DNA of 17,387 bases from Spirochaetota bacterium. Its GTDB lineage: Bacteria; Spirochaetota; Brevinematia; DTOW01. Numbering within the stretch: the stretch's first letter is position 1; the number at the start of each line of letters is the position of its first letter. The stretch covers positions 1 to 17,387 of the forward strand of contig JAPYWX010000012.1 of assembly GCA_028276145.1 (NCBI GenBank). The letters are read 5' to 3'. Positions 1 to 6,345 of the stretch are shown here, piece after piece. The position numbers and the translations under genes are program-made. The notes beneath the pieces are model-generated. The model made no database searches. It was not told where the DNA came from and saw only the letters and a program-made list of their open reading frames with translations.

Positions 1-225
1 CTAGGAAAGTGCTATTAAGCACCCCCATTTCATTAAAAGAGGCATTAGCTTTCCCTAACTTCTTGGAATATCCTATAAAAAAGTCCATTAAGTACAAATT
101 AATACGATAGAAAACCCTCAAAATTCTTTCTAGTCACTTTGAAAGATGCCTAAGTTTACATCTACTTCCTTAGGAGAAGAAAGAATAATACAAATAAGAG
201 AGCACCATTAGGCACTAAAAAACTC
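1..225. other. Non-coding stretch with degenerate repeat pieces
   Basis: No convincing reading frame is seen here. The stretch opens with one GTGCT-ATTA-AGCAC palindrome (9-22), followed by a short C run and a broken GAGGC half-site near 40-46, so it looks like a worn copy of the composite intergenic repeat found elsewhere in the window. A weak inverted repeat CCTAAG/CTTAGG (149-154 and 169-174) has a 14-nt loop and no T-run. It lies downstream of the minus-strand gene ending at 226, so a terminator could be here, but none is clear. Confidence 0.5.
9..22. repeat. GTGCT-N4-AGCAC palindrome, single copy
   Basis: The 14-nt sequence gtgctattaagcac has perfect 5-bp arms and a 4-nt centre. It is the same unit found as tandem arrays at 8893-8987 and 11052-11097. 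It is directly followed by a C5 run. Confidence 0.7.
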
Positions 226-846
226 CTACCCTTGTACTCTCTCAAAAGCTTTCCTTACACTTATATAACTTTGGCTAAGAGGAATCTCTATCCTTATAAA
301 TGTTTTATTGTCCCTATTACCTATCCTGAATAATGAAGGGTCTACCCCCATGTCTCTCAGTATGAGCCAAGTCATAACTATTGAAGATACAAAGTTATAA
401 CTTTCACCACTCAGCGATAGTGAAAACTCTTTTCCAGAAGACAAATCTCTAAGAATAGCTCGTATTTCTCTTTCATGCTCTTCTGGTATCGGTTCAGAGT
501 TGATTATCTCTATTATCACCCCATCATTTACATTTTTTATGACTATGGCTATTGCTTTACCACTTGCTTTGAATCTTTCCCTGAAGTACGTTAGGTAAGA
601 CTCATTAAGAAGTAGGCTTAGCTTACTGTCAAAATTGACAAACTTCGCCGTTAGTTTCAAGATGTTAACAGCAGTTAGATAGTTTATTAGTTCTTTAATA
701 CATACGTAAAGAGAATTTGATTTCTCTTCTCCAATTATCCCTAAAACATTGGAAATTTTTTCTTTGATAACTCTTCTAGTAGGGTCATCAGGAACAAAGA
801 AAGTAATTTTCTTTACATTATCATTTTCTGAAATCAAATAATTCAT
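226..846 (-). CDS. Degenerate GHKL/anti-sigma-like ATPase-fold protein
   Basis: This 206-aa soluble protein has no signal peptide or membrane segment. Its layout fits the HATPase_c (GHKL) fold seen in anti-sigma-factor kinases. An N-box-like helix KELINYLTAVN lies at residues 51-61, a G1-like strand and loop around GVIIEIINSEPIP at 109-121, and a G2-like helix at 147-162, followed by a closing strand TFIRIEIPL at 182-190. The ATP-binding signatures are eroded: no DxGxG, and GESYN stands where a GLGL motif would be expected. It may therefore bind a partner without hydrolysing ATP. The start is set at the ATG at 844-846, because the AGAGGGGG Shine-Dalgarno sits at a normal distance from it; the in-frame TTG six bases upstream lies almost on top of that site. 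The SpoIIE-type phosphatase encoded upstream on the same strand suggests a partner-switching role. The family call is inferred from pattern, without a database search. Confidence 0.6.
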   Translation of the reverse strand: MNYLISENDNVKKITFFVPDDPTRRVIKEKISNVLGIIGEEKSNSLYVCIKELINYLTAVNILKLTAKFVNFDSKLSLLLNESYLTYFRERFKASGKAIAIVIKNVNDGVIIEIINSEPIPEEHEREIRAILRDLSSGKEFSLSLSGESYNFVSSIVMTWLILRDMGVDPSLFRIGNRDNKTFIRIEIPLSQSYISVRKAFERVQG

Positions 847-939
847 ATTCAAACCCCCTCTACCTTTTCGGAAATTTTAACTACAATTTTAGTAAAAAGG
901 ATTAATTACATATTTTTCAAGAGTTATTGATATTAGTAA

Positions 940-955
940 CCCCGCCCACCCACCC
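940..955 (-). other. G-quadruplex motif (C-rich on + strand)
   Basis: On the minus strand the sequence reads GGGTGGGTGGGCGGGG: four G-runs of at least three separated by single-base loops, the textbook pattern for a very stable parallel quadruplex. It stands out in AT-rich surroundings. It lies about 95 nt upstream of the minus-strand gene starting at 846, on that gene's coding strand. A near-copy occurs at 8823-8837 beside the same kind of hairpin. Confidence 0.75.
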
Positions 956-963
956 TATTAATT

Positions 964-986
964 GAAGAGAGACTTCGCCTCTCTTC
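964..986. repeat. GAAGAGAG/CTCTCTTC hairpin
   Basis: Perfect 8-bp arms (964-971 and 979-986) enclose a 7-nt centre that can add one C-G pair. The sequence closely matches the 8846-8870 hairpin, including the trailing ACTCTCT, and both sit just after a CCCACCCACC block. This is a dispersed repeat module. A terminator role is possible, but there is no adjoining T-run. Confidence 0.7.
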
Positions 987-992
987 ACTCTC

Positions 993-1016
993 TTATAATG
1001 AGGATTATAATGAGGA
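993..1016. repeat. 12-bp perfect tandem duplication
   Basis: The unit ttataatgagga occurs twice back to back (993-1004 and 1005-1016). Each copy contains TATAAT, but no matching -35 element or gene on the plus strand gives this meaning. Confidence 0.8.
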
Positions 1017-1066
1017 ACTACTTTAAGCACTTAAGAAAATGCTATTAAGCTTAGTACTATTTATTA

Positions 1067-1080
1067 GTGTCAATTAGCAC
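1067..1080. repeat. Degenerate GTG..AGCAC palindrome
   Basis: The 14-nt gtgtcaattagcac is a worn member of the GTGCT-N4-AGCAC family: the right arm is intact and the left arm has a changed GCT. It lies next to further AGCAC half-sites at about 1026-1030 and 1092-1097. Confidence 0.5.
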
Positions 1081-1123
1081 ATTGCTTTTAGTAGCACCGT
1101 CCGTCTACCCTAAGATTCTAAGG

Positions 1124-1137
1124 GAGGCTAATGCCTC
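1124..1137. repeat. GAGGC-TAAT-GCCTC palindrome
   Basis: A 14-nt palindrome with perfect 5-bp arms and a 4-nt centre. It has the size and geometry of the AGCAC units but the arm sequence of the GAGAGGC hairpins. It follows an AGCAC half-site and a C-rich stretch (1094-1110). Confidence 0.65.
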
Positions 1138-1214
1138 ACTTAACCCTAGTAAAGAAGCATTATTTAGCACAAGTTTTCCTAGGAATTGAAATAAGAAAGT
1201 ACTTTAAGCACAAA

Positions 1215-1228
1215 GTGCTACTAAGCAC
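1215..1228. repeat. GTGCT-ACTA-AGCAC palindrome
   Basis: A perfect family member, preceded by a half-site (aagcac at 1206-1211) at a similar spacing, so this may be the remnant of a short array. A C-rich run and then the 1251-1267 hairpin follow. Confidence 0.7.
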
Positions 1229-1250
1229 CCCACCTATTCTATTTGTTGCA

Positions 1251-1267
1251 GAGAGGTAGAGCCTCTC
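1251..1267. repeat. GAGAGG/CCTCTC hairpin after phosphatase gene
   Basis: Perfect 6-bp arms (1251-1256, 1262-1267) with a 5-nt loop, 17 bases beyond the stop of the minus-strand phosphatase. The position suits a transcript 3' end, but no T-run follows in the direction of transcription, so intrinsic termination is uncertain. It belongs to the hairpin family also seen at 964, 8846, 11696 and 16073. Confidence 0.55.
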
Positions 1268-1284
1268 CAAGCTCCCGAATGATG

Positions 1285-3042
1285 TTACACCTTTATTCCT
1301 AGTATTAGGAAATCATCTACTATTTTCACGCTCTTCAAGCTCTTTACGTAAGCAAATATTTCATTCACAGTTTCCCTAATTGTGAAATCTTTGCAAAAAA
1401 CGATCAGGTCTATTATTTTTGAGTTGTCTATGATTAACCCCTTCTCATCCTCTATTTCTACTATTCCGTCAGTGTAAAGGAAAATTTTATCGCCTGGGAA
1501 AACTTCAAAAGTATTCAAAGTAAACTTACTCTCAAGAGAGATACCAAGAGGTTTATTTATCGTAGAGATTTCAGAGAGTTCTACTATTGATTCCTCTTTG
1601 AGTATTATACCATATTTATGCCCTGCACATACGTATTTGATAGTTCCCCTTTCTCTATCCAATTCACAAATTATACCCGTAGCATACATCAAATCATTGT
1701 CCTCTTCAGATAGTTGTACAAGTAGTTCATTCAGTGCGTTGATAGTCGCCAAAACGTCCCATGTGTCTCTAAGAAGTCTTTCAGCATGGCTTTTTATAGT
1801 TAAGGCAATAAATCCCGAAGAGATGCTATGACCAGAAACATCAAAAACACCAAAAAATATTTTTCTACCCTGTTCCACTAATACAAAAGTATCACCACCA
1901 GTTTCAGATATCTTGTCATTTGGTTGGTATCTAACAAAAATATCATCTCTACCTAAAGGAAGGCTAATCTTGTTTATGAACGAGAAATATTTTCTTATCT
2001 CAAGCAATTCATTATAGAGTGAGGACATAATTTTCTTATCCACTACTTGGAATTGATAAAAGATGATACCATAGATGTCAAGATTAGGTAGAACAACCTT
2101 TTTCATTTCAAACATTCCAGAACCGGAAAATATGACTTTATCAGATATTGATTTATACCTTGACAGAACTTCATTAAGGTTTTTACCAGTAGGATTATCG
2201 TTGAACCACTCAACAAAACTATCGTTAGCCAAAATAATATCATCGTTGGCTTTGTTAACTATAAGCAATGGGATATCTACCATTTTTGCTACCTCAAGTA
2301 AATTGTTTGTGAGAATGCTTTTTATATTCTTATCTACCTCAAAGTGAGTTTCCTCACTTCTCAAGCCTAACTTGATAGTTGTAAAGAGTTTTTCAATAGT
2401 GTCCTTACTAGAAGATAGAACAAGTATCAGTGAAACATAGTCAATAAGTAAGTTGACTATTGCTTCATTCTCTTTTGAAAAATATTTTGATTTCGTAAAT
2501 ACAATATATACTCCTTCTTCCTCAAATGTTTTGTAAATGGGAACCAGAACTATTGTATCTGAGTTTATACCTTCAATGATTTTTCTACTATTTTTGTTCG
2601 GTATGGAAGATACAGAAATTGGTATTGATAACCTATGTCTGTTTTGGTCTAACTCTATTAAATAGATTTGTTCTTTTGTAAGGACAGATCTCAATCCTTC
2701 TTTTGACAAAAGGTCTATCAACGAATTTATACCGTGAGTGTAAGGAAAGAAGGGCTCAGAATGATACACTAGTTCCTCCTTATCGCTGATAAGCGAGAAG
2801 TAAGCCACAAACCTAGCTTCAAAAATCTTTTGCAACAAGTTAAGGAACTCTTTGAGAATATCTTCTTCGTTGATTTTCTCCTTAACAAGAAAACCAAAAC
2901 AGAATGTTAGAAACTTTTTAGCAAGGTTCACCTTGTAAATTGGAAAGCTCGGCTTTCTGCTTTTGATAATAACAGCAATTAACAATACAAAAATGAAAGC
3001 CGCTACTATTGAAAAAAAGGCAATTAGGTAAAGCGAATTCAT
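1285..3042 (-). CDS. Membrane-anchored SpoIIE-type PP2C Ser/Thr phosphatase
   Basis: This 585-aa protein has an N-terminal membrane helix (about residues 4-27), a GAF-like region (about 58-215), a PAS-like segment (about 247-330) and a C-terminal SpoIIE/PP2C domain (about 362-585). The phosphatase motifs are all present: GGD (382-384), FDVSGH (400-405), AGH (473-475), LYTDG (522-526) and a late DD (576-577). The metal-binding aspartates are therefore D384, D401, D525 and probably D577. The usual GHG reads GHS. Proteins of this type dephosphorylate anti-sigma-antagonist (STAS) proteins in partner-switching circuits, with GAF/PAS domains as sensors; the signal here is unknown. The start ATG has only a weak AGAG ribosome site, but the membrane helix begins right after it. 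The next gene on the strand encodes an ATPase-fold protein that could be a partner. No STAS protein is in the window. Confidence 0.9.
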   Translation of the reverse strand: MNSLYLIAFFSIVAAFIFVLLIAVIIKSRKPSFPIYKVNLAKKFLTFCFGFLVKEKINEEDILKEFLNLLQKIFEARFVAYFSLISDKEELVYHSEPFFPYTHGINSLIDLLSKEGLRSVLTKEQIYLIELDQNRHRLSIPISVSSIPNKNSRKIIEGINSDTIVLVPIYKTFEEEGVYIVFTKSKYFSKENEAIVNLLIDYVSLILVLSSSKDTIEKLFTTIKLGLRSEETHFEVDKNIKSILTNNLLEVAKMVDIPLLIVNKANDDIILANDSFVEWFNDNPTGKNLNEVLSRYKSISDKVIFSGSGMFEMKKVVLPNLDIYGIIFYQFQVVDKKIMSSLYNELLEIRKYFSFINKISLPLGRDDIFVRYQPNDKISETGGDTFVLVEQGRKIFFGVFDVSGHSISSGFIALTIKSHAERLLRDTWDVLATINALNELLVQLSEEDNDLMYATGIICELDRERGTIKYVCAGHKYGIILKEESIVELSEISTINKPLGISLESKFTLNTFEVFPGDKIFLYTDGIVEIEDEKGLIIDNSKIIDLIVFCKDFTIRETVNEIFAYVKSLKSVKIVDDFLILGIKV

Positions 3043-3061
3043 AATTCTCTGTAGAATACAA

Positions 3062-3090
3062 TTTTTACACGAATGGAATCAATAATTCAA
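3062..3090 (-). promoter_or_regulatory. Weak candidate promoter for phosphatase gene
   Basis: On the minus strand, TTGAAT (3085-3090) is followed after 17 nt by TAAAAA (3062-3067), about 20 nt before the start codon. The -10 match is poor. It lies in the 116-bp gap shared with the divergent receptor gene. Confidence 0.3.
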
Positions 3091-3158
3091 CTTGCCAGAT
3101 ACTCAAATTTCATAGATGAAGTTTGAATTTGCTAATAAATTCTTTTTATCCTTAGTTT

Positions 3159-4853
3159 ATGGATGTCTTCATAAATAAACCTCTGGAAACTCTACTACCC
3201 TTTGTCAACTTCATAGTCGCCATAACTAACATAGTTATTCTATCCTTCCTACTTCCAACAATCATAAAACTATCAAAAAGAGAGTTAGACCTCTTCTTGT
3301 CATATCTATCATTACTTATCTTCTTAGCTGGGTTCTCAGGATACTGGTTTTCAAAAGCTTTTGTCAACAGTAATTATGATGGGACTATTTACTTGGTGTT
3401 TTTAAGTGCTATGATAGCATTATCTCATTACAGTTTGCTAGCACTTAGAAAAAGTCTAGACCAAAGTTTCGAAATAAAAACTAGTTATAAAGGAATACTG
3501 ATTGTTTTTATTTCTCTGCTACTATTCCAAGCATCCCTTAACAACACTACCATATCAGCAACATTTCTATTGATATCAATCATATTAGTTGCCACCTTCT
3601 ATAGAAACATCTCACCGATATTTAAGTACAAAAGAGCAATAATTTTTATCATATCCATCCTACTTTTAATCACTTCCACAATATTTGATTTCTTACAATC
3701 CCTCAATGGAGTCCTATGTTTATTATTTGTTTTTACAACCTCCATACTACTAAGTATAACTTTCCTTTACGAAATAGGGTACAAATATTCTCTTTTGAAA
3801 GAGAAAAGCTCACAAACAATCTCTTTCCTAGAAAGTTCATCTAGAACCTTAAGAGAATTGTCAAAAGTGCTTGAGGACATAGGAAAGATAAAACTAAAAC
3901 TTGATAAAGGTATATTTTCAGCTAATCATGACATTACCAAACTAATCAACAAGATGATAAGCACCACTTCAGAAATGTCCAATATTAAAGATGAACTAAT
4001 TTCCCTAAAGGGAACTTTGATAAAAACACTAGACGAATTCAACAATTTACCCAACCTAAAAACCAACACAGATGAAACCAAAAAAGAAATACTCAACAAC
4101 TTAAGGAAATCACAGAATATCTGCGAACTATGTAAGAACTCCTTAGGCGAATTATCTTCTAAATTTTCGCAAATTTCTAGTGACTTCTACAAAGTCATCC
4201 AAACTTTTAGGGAACTCTCGAATTCCTTAGCCACTCAAAAAAGGATTCTAGAAAACCTAGATGAAAATATATCCAAAATTGGTAAAAATATGTCTCTAGT
4301 AAGCTATGTCTCAATAAGCGGTATAATGGAATTTCAGAAAAAAAATGACATAGGAATGGTATCAGTATACAGTGAAATAAAAAATGTATCAGACCAAGCA
4401 CATAACGACATAGCAAAAACCAAATCACTAATACATGAACTAACTTTAACCAACGACGAATTAGAATACCTGAATAAAAAAGTTCTAGATGAACTTTATA
4501 GAGCAATTTCCACAATTGACCTCATTGTGAACGAAAGCACAAACTTTCAAAAGTCAATTCAAGAGTACCTAAACACAATTTCACAGCTAATTGACAAATA
4601 TACACAAAAACCTGAAGAACTAATAAACATTCTACTAGAAAACAAAGATAAGTTTACAGAGCTATTTACTACAACCGCGAAAACATACGAACTTCTTGAG
4701 GAATTATTCAATTCTCTAATGAAAATAAATGAATTTATAACTCCTCTAAGAAATTCGATATTCCTCGTCAAGGAAACCCTCAGTAAGGTTGACAAAGGAA
4801 TAAGAGAAATAAAAGGAATCGTTGAGAAGTTATTAAAAGAAGTAGTTTATTGA
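3159..4853 (+). CDS. Seven-TM receptor with divergent MCP-like coiled coil
   Basis: This 564-aa protein starts with seven predicted membrane helices (about residues 13-35, 46-65, 75-96, 111-128, 131-147, 159-177, 183-204). The cytoplasmic part (210-564) is almost entirely helical, with heptad-like Leu/Ile spacing. Around 385-412 (SISGIMEF then NDIGMVSVYSEIKNVSD) the spacing matches the hairpin tip of chemotaxis receptors (LNAAIEAARAGE..GFAVVA.EIR.LA), keeping the E, G, V and EI positions but losing the AARAGE core. It looks like an MCP-type receptor whose CheA/CheW-binding tip has diverged, or a relative with another output. An in-frame stop at 3153-3155 makes the ATG at 3159 the earliest start. 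There is no Shine-Dalgarno, so it may be leaderless. It is divergent from the phosphatase gene and convergent with the tonB-like gene, with stop codons six bases apart. No che genes are in view. Confidence 0.7.
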   Translation: MDVFINKPLETLLPFVNFIVAITNIVILSFLLPTIIKLSKRELDLFLSYLSLLIFLAGFSGYWFSKAFVNSNYDGTIYLVFLSAMIALSHYSLLALRKSLDQSFEIKTSYKGILIVFISLLLFQASLNNTTISATFLLISIILVATFYRNISPIFKYKRAIIFIISILLLITSTIFDFLQSLNGVLCLLFVFTTSILLSITFLYEIGYKYSLLKEKSSQTISFLESSSRTLRELSKVLEDIGKIKLKLDKGIFSANHDITKLINKMISTTSEMSNIKDELISLKGTLIKTLDEFNNLPNLKTNTDETKKEILNNLRKSQNICELCKNSLGELSSKFSQISSDFYKVIQTFRELSNSLATQKRILENLDENISKIGKNMSLVSYVSISGIMEFQKKNDIGMVSVYSEIKNVSDQAHNDIAKTKSLIHELTLTNDELEYLNKKVLDELYRAISTIDLIVNESTNFQKSIQEYLNTISQLIDKYTQKPEELINILLENKDKFTELFTTTAKTYELLEELFNSLMKINEFITPLRNSIFLVKETLSKVDKGIREIKGIVEKLLKEVVY

Positions 4854-4865
4854 AGTAGCTTATTG
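4840..4865. repeat. 13-bp tandem near-duplication at convergent stops
   Basis: The units aagtagtttattg (4840-4852) and aagtagcttattg (4853-4865) differ at one base. The receptor stop TGA spans the copy boundary (4851-4853), and the tonB-like stop on the minus strand (4860-4862) lies in the second copy. No hairpin terminator is seen between these convergent genes. Confidence 0.75.
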
Positions 4866-5651
4866 AGGAATTATTGTAAAAGAGACAGTAGCTACAGTCT
4901 GTACCTGGGAAGGTGAAAACCTTATTCTTTTCATTGTTTTGTAAATTATCTCATCAACGAGAGGCTCACCAGATGTCTTCTCTATTTCAATTCTCGATAC
5001 AAATCCAGATGGCTCTATAAAGAATGTCAACACAACCTCAGTCTTAGATTTAACTACACCAGGTGGTATCTCAGGGGAATACCACTCTATAACCTTTCTC
5101 GGCTCACCTTTTACCCACCTTATACTACCCGAAATTACTCCACCTTCCTTTGATTTCACTTCCGGAATATTCATCTGAACTCCCTGTCCACTTTCAGCCT
5201 TCTTCAATACTTCCTTTGAAACACTTCCCTGCCCTTCTTCCTTCACCCTAAACTCCTTAGATTCAGAAGATGATACTCCTTTGTCAGAGAATTCCCTCGA
5301 ACCAGCTACATCCTCCCTTACATTCTCCTGAGGTTGAATAACTGGAGACATCTCAGAAGCCGGGATATATGCTGATTTCTTCGGAGCAACTATCTCAAAT
5401 ATCACTTTGTCTATCTCTTCCCTCGTTATCGGCTTAGAAACCTTAGGTCTACTAACACTAGTAGACGCAGGCGATTGAACTGAAACTTGTTCCTTCTGAA
5501 AAGCACTAACTAAACTTATTTTGACTTCCTTAAACTTAACTTCTAGCACCGGCTTTCTCAACAGGAAAGCAAGAAGAAAAATAATTAAAATATGCACAAC
5601 TATAGATAAGGCAAAATATTTAACCCAAGCTGGCTTGTAACTTACATTCAC
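4860..5651 (-). CDS. TonB-family energy-transducer-like protein
   Basis: This 263-aa protein has the TonB layout: a short basic N-terminus, one membrane helix (about 12-31), a long low-complexity, Pro/Ser/Lys/Glu-rich periplasmic linker (about 50-190) and a C-terminal TonB domain (about 192-263). The domain shows the usual pattern of PEIPPGV, a strand ending in FIEPSGFVSRIEIEKTSG, a helix with DEIIYKTMKRIRFSP and a last strand. Classical TonB couples the ExbBD proton channel to outer-membrane receptors; in a diderm a role in outer-membrane transport or envelope mechanics is plausible. No ExbB, ExbD or receptor gene is in the window. The start is GTG (5649-5651); no better start or Shine-Dalgarno is seen, and a TATAAT on the minus strand (5658-5663) lies only six bases upstream. 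It lies 31 bases behind the SDR gene, so it may also be the tail of that operon. Confidence 0.75.
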   Translation of the reverse strand: MNVSYKPAWVKYFALSIVVHILIIFLLAFLLRKPVLEVKFKEVKISLVSAFQKEQVSVQSPASTSVSRPKVSKPITREEIDKVIFEIVAPKKSAYIPASEMSPVIQPQENVREDVAGSREFSDKGVSSSESKEFRVKEEGQGSVSKEVLKKAESGQGVQMNIPEVKSKEGGVISGSIRWVKGEPRKVIEWYSPEIPPGVVKSKTEVVLTFFIEPSGFVSRIEIEKTSGEPLVDEIIYKTMKRIRFSPSQVQTVATVSFTIIPQ

Positions 5652-5682
5652 AATAAAATTATAGGAAAAAAGAAAATTTTTT

Positions 5683-6345
5683 TCAAAAAATTATCTCTCC
5701 CTCCTCTCTCTTTAACACTAATTCAAAAACTACTTTAAAAAGTTCGTTAATCTTCTCATTACCCTCAACAACCTTCGGAAAAACATAAAGGAATTTAGTA
5801 CCGTATCCATTTTTCTTTAAGTACTTCTCAAATGTTTTCATAAAACCGAACATACAGTACCTTGAAACACTGTACCAAAAATACTTATCTGGATAGGGGT
5901 CAAAGACTGAATAGTCTAAAAACTGCACTACAAAAGCTTCTCTCAGAATTTCCCTTATCTCCCTAAAAAACAAAGATTGATTCATGAAATTTGTATCAAG
6001 AATCTTAGTTATTTCATTCTCCTCAATCTGTATACCACTTTCAGAAAAATCTGAAAGAAAGTTTAATATTACATCAACCTTCGAGAATTTCAATACCAAA
6101 TCTCGAGCAAAACCTTTAACTTCCTCAACATCACTAAAGTTCACTTTGTACACTACTAAATCTCCATTATTCAACTTTAGCTTCGTAGGAAATCCACTTA
6201 AAATTTGAGCTACACCTAATTCATTGAGAAAAGAGTGATTTGAATTAAATTGAACTACAAAAGTATCAAAGTAAGAAGAGCTAATAAGCTCTTTTAAAAA
6301 TACTCTTCCTATTTTCCCAGATGCACCCAATAATAAACATATCAT
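5683..6345 (-). CDS. SDR-family Rossmann protein with YxxxR active site
   Basis: A 220-aa short-chain dehydrogenase/reductase-like protein. GASGKIG (residues 7-13) is the glycine-rich NAD(P)-binding turn, NFLSDF (95-100) replaces the usual NNAG strand, LDTNF with N119 matches the conserved helix asparagine, and Y158 with R162 replaces the YxxxK catalytic pair. The lysine-to-arginine change and the missing NNAG raise doubt about normal oxidoreductase chemistry; substrate and pathway are unknown. The start codon overlaps the trpA stop (ATGA at 6342-6345), so translation is probably coupled to trpA. It is shorter than the common 245-255 aa, mainly at the C-terminus, where the substrate-binding loop usually lies. 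Confidence 0.75.
   Translation of the reverse strand: MICLLLGASGKIGRVFLKELISSSYFDTFVVQFNSNHSFLNELGVAQILSGFPTKLKLNNGDLVVYKVNFSDVEEVKGFARDLVLKFSKVDVILNFLSDFSESGIQIEENEITKILDTNFMNQSLFFREIREILREAFVVQFLDYSVFDPYPDKYFWYSVSRYCMFGFMKTFEKYLKKNGYGTKFLYVFPKVVEGNEKINELFKVVFELVLKREEGEIIF

Larger units (their letters stand above)
847..1284. other. Repeat-filled intergenic region
   Basis: No gene is seen in these 438 bases. In order they hold a C-rich block with G-quadruplex potential on the minus strand (940-955), a GAAGAGAG hairpin (964-986), a 12-bp tandem duplication (993-1016), degenerate and good AGCAC palindromes (1067-1080, 1215-1228), a GAGGC-TAAT-GCCTC palindrome (1124-1137) and a GAGAGG hairpin just beyond the phosphatase stop (1251-1267). 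The module order (AGCAC, C-rich, GAGGC hairpin) repeats two to three times here. Confidence 0.7.

Noticed and set aside
149..174. Inverted repeat CCTAAG/CTTAGG as a terminator for the GHKL-like gene
   Set aside because: The 6-bp A/T-containing arms have a 14-nt loop and no T-run; this can easily arise by chance.
993..1016. Duplicated TATAAT as a plus-strand promoter
   Set aside because: There is no TTGACA-like -35 at the right distance and no plus-strand gene until 3159.
1598..1831. Plus-strand ORF of 77 codons inside the phosphatase gene
   Set aside because: It is antisense to the highly conserved SpoIIE motifs and has no recognisable protein features or ribosome site.
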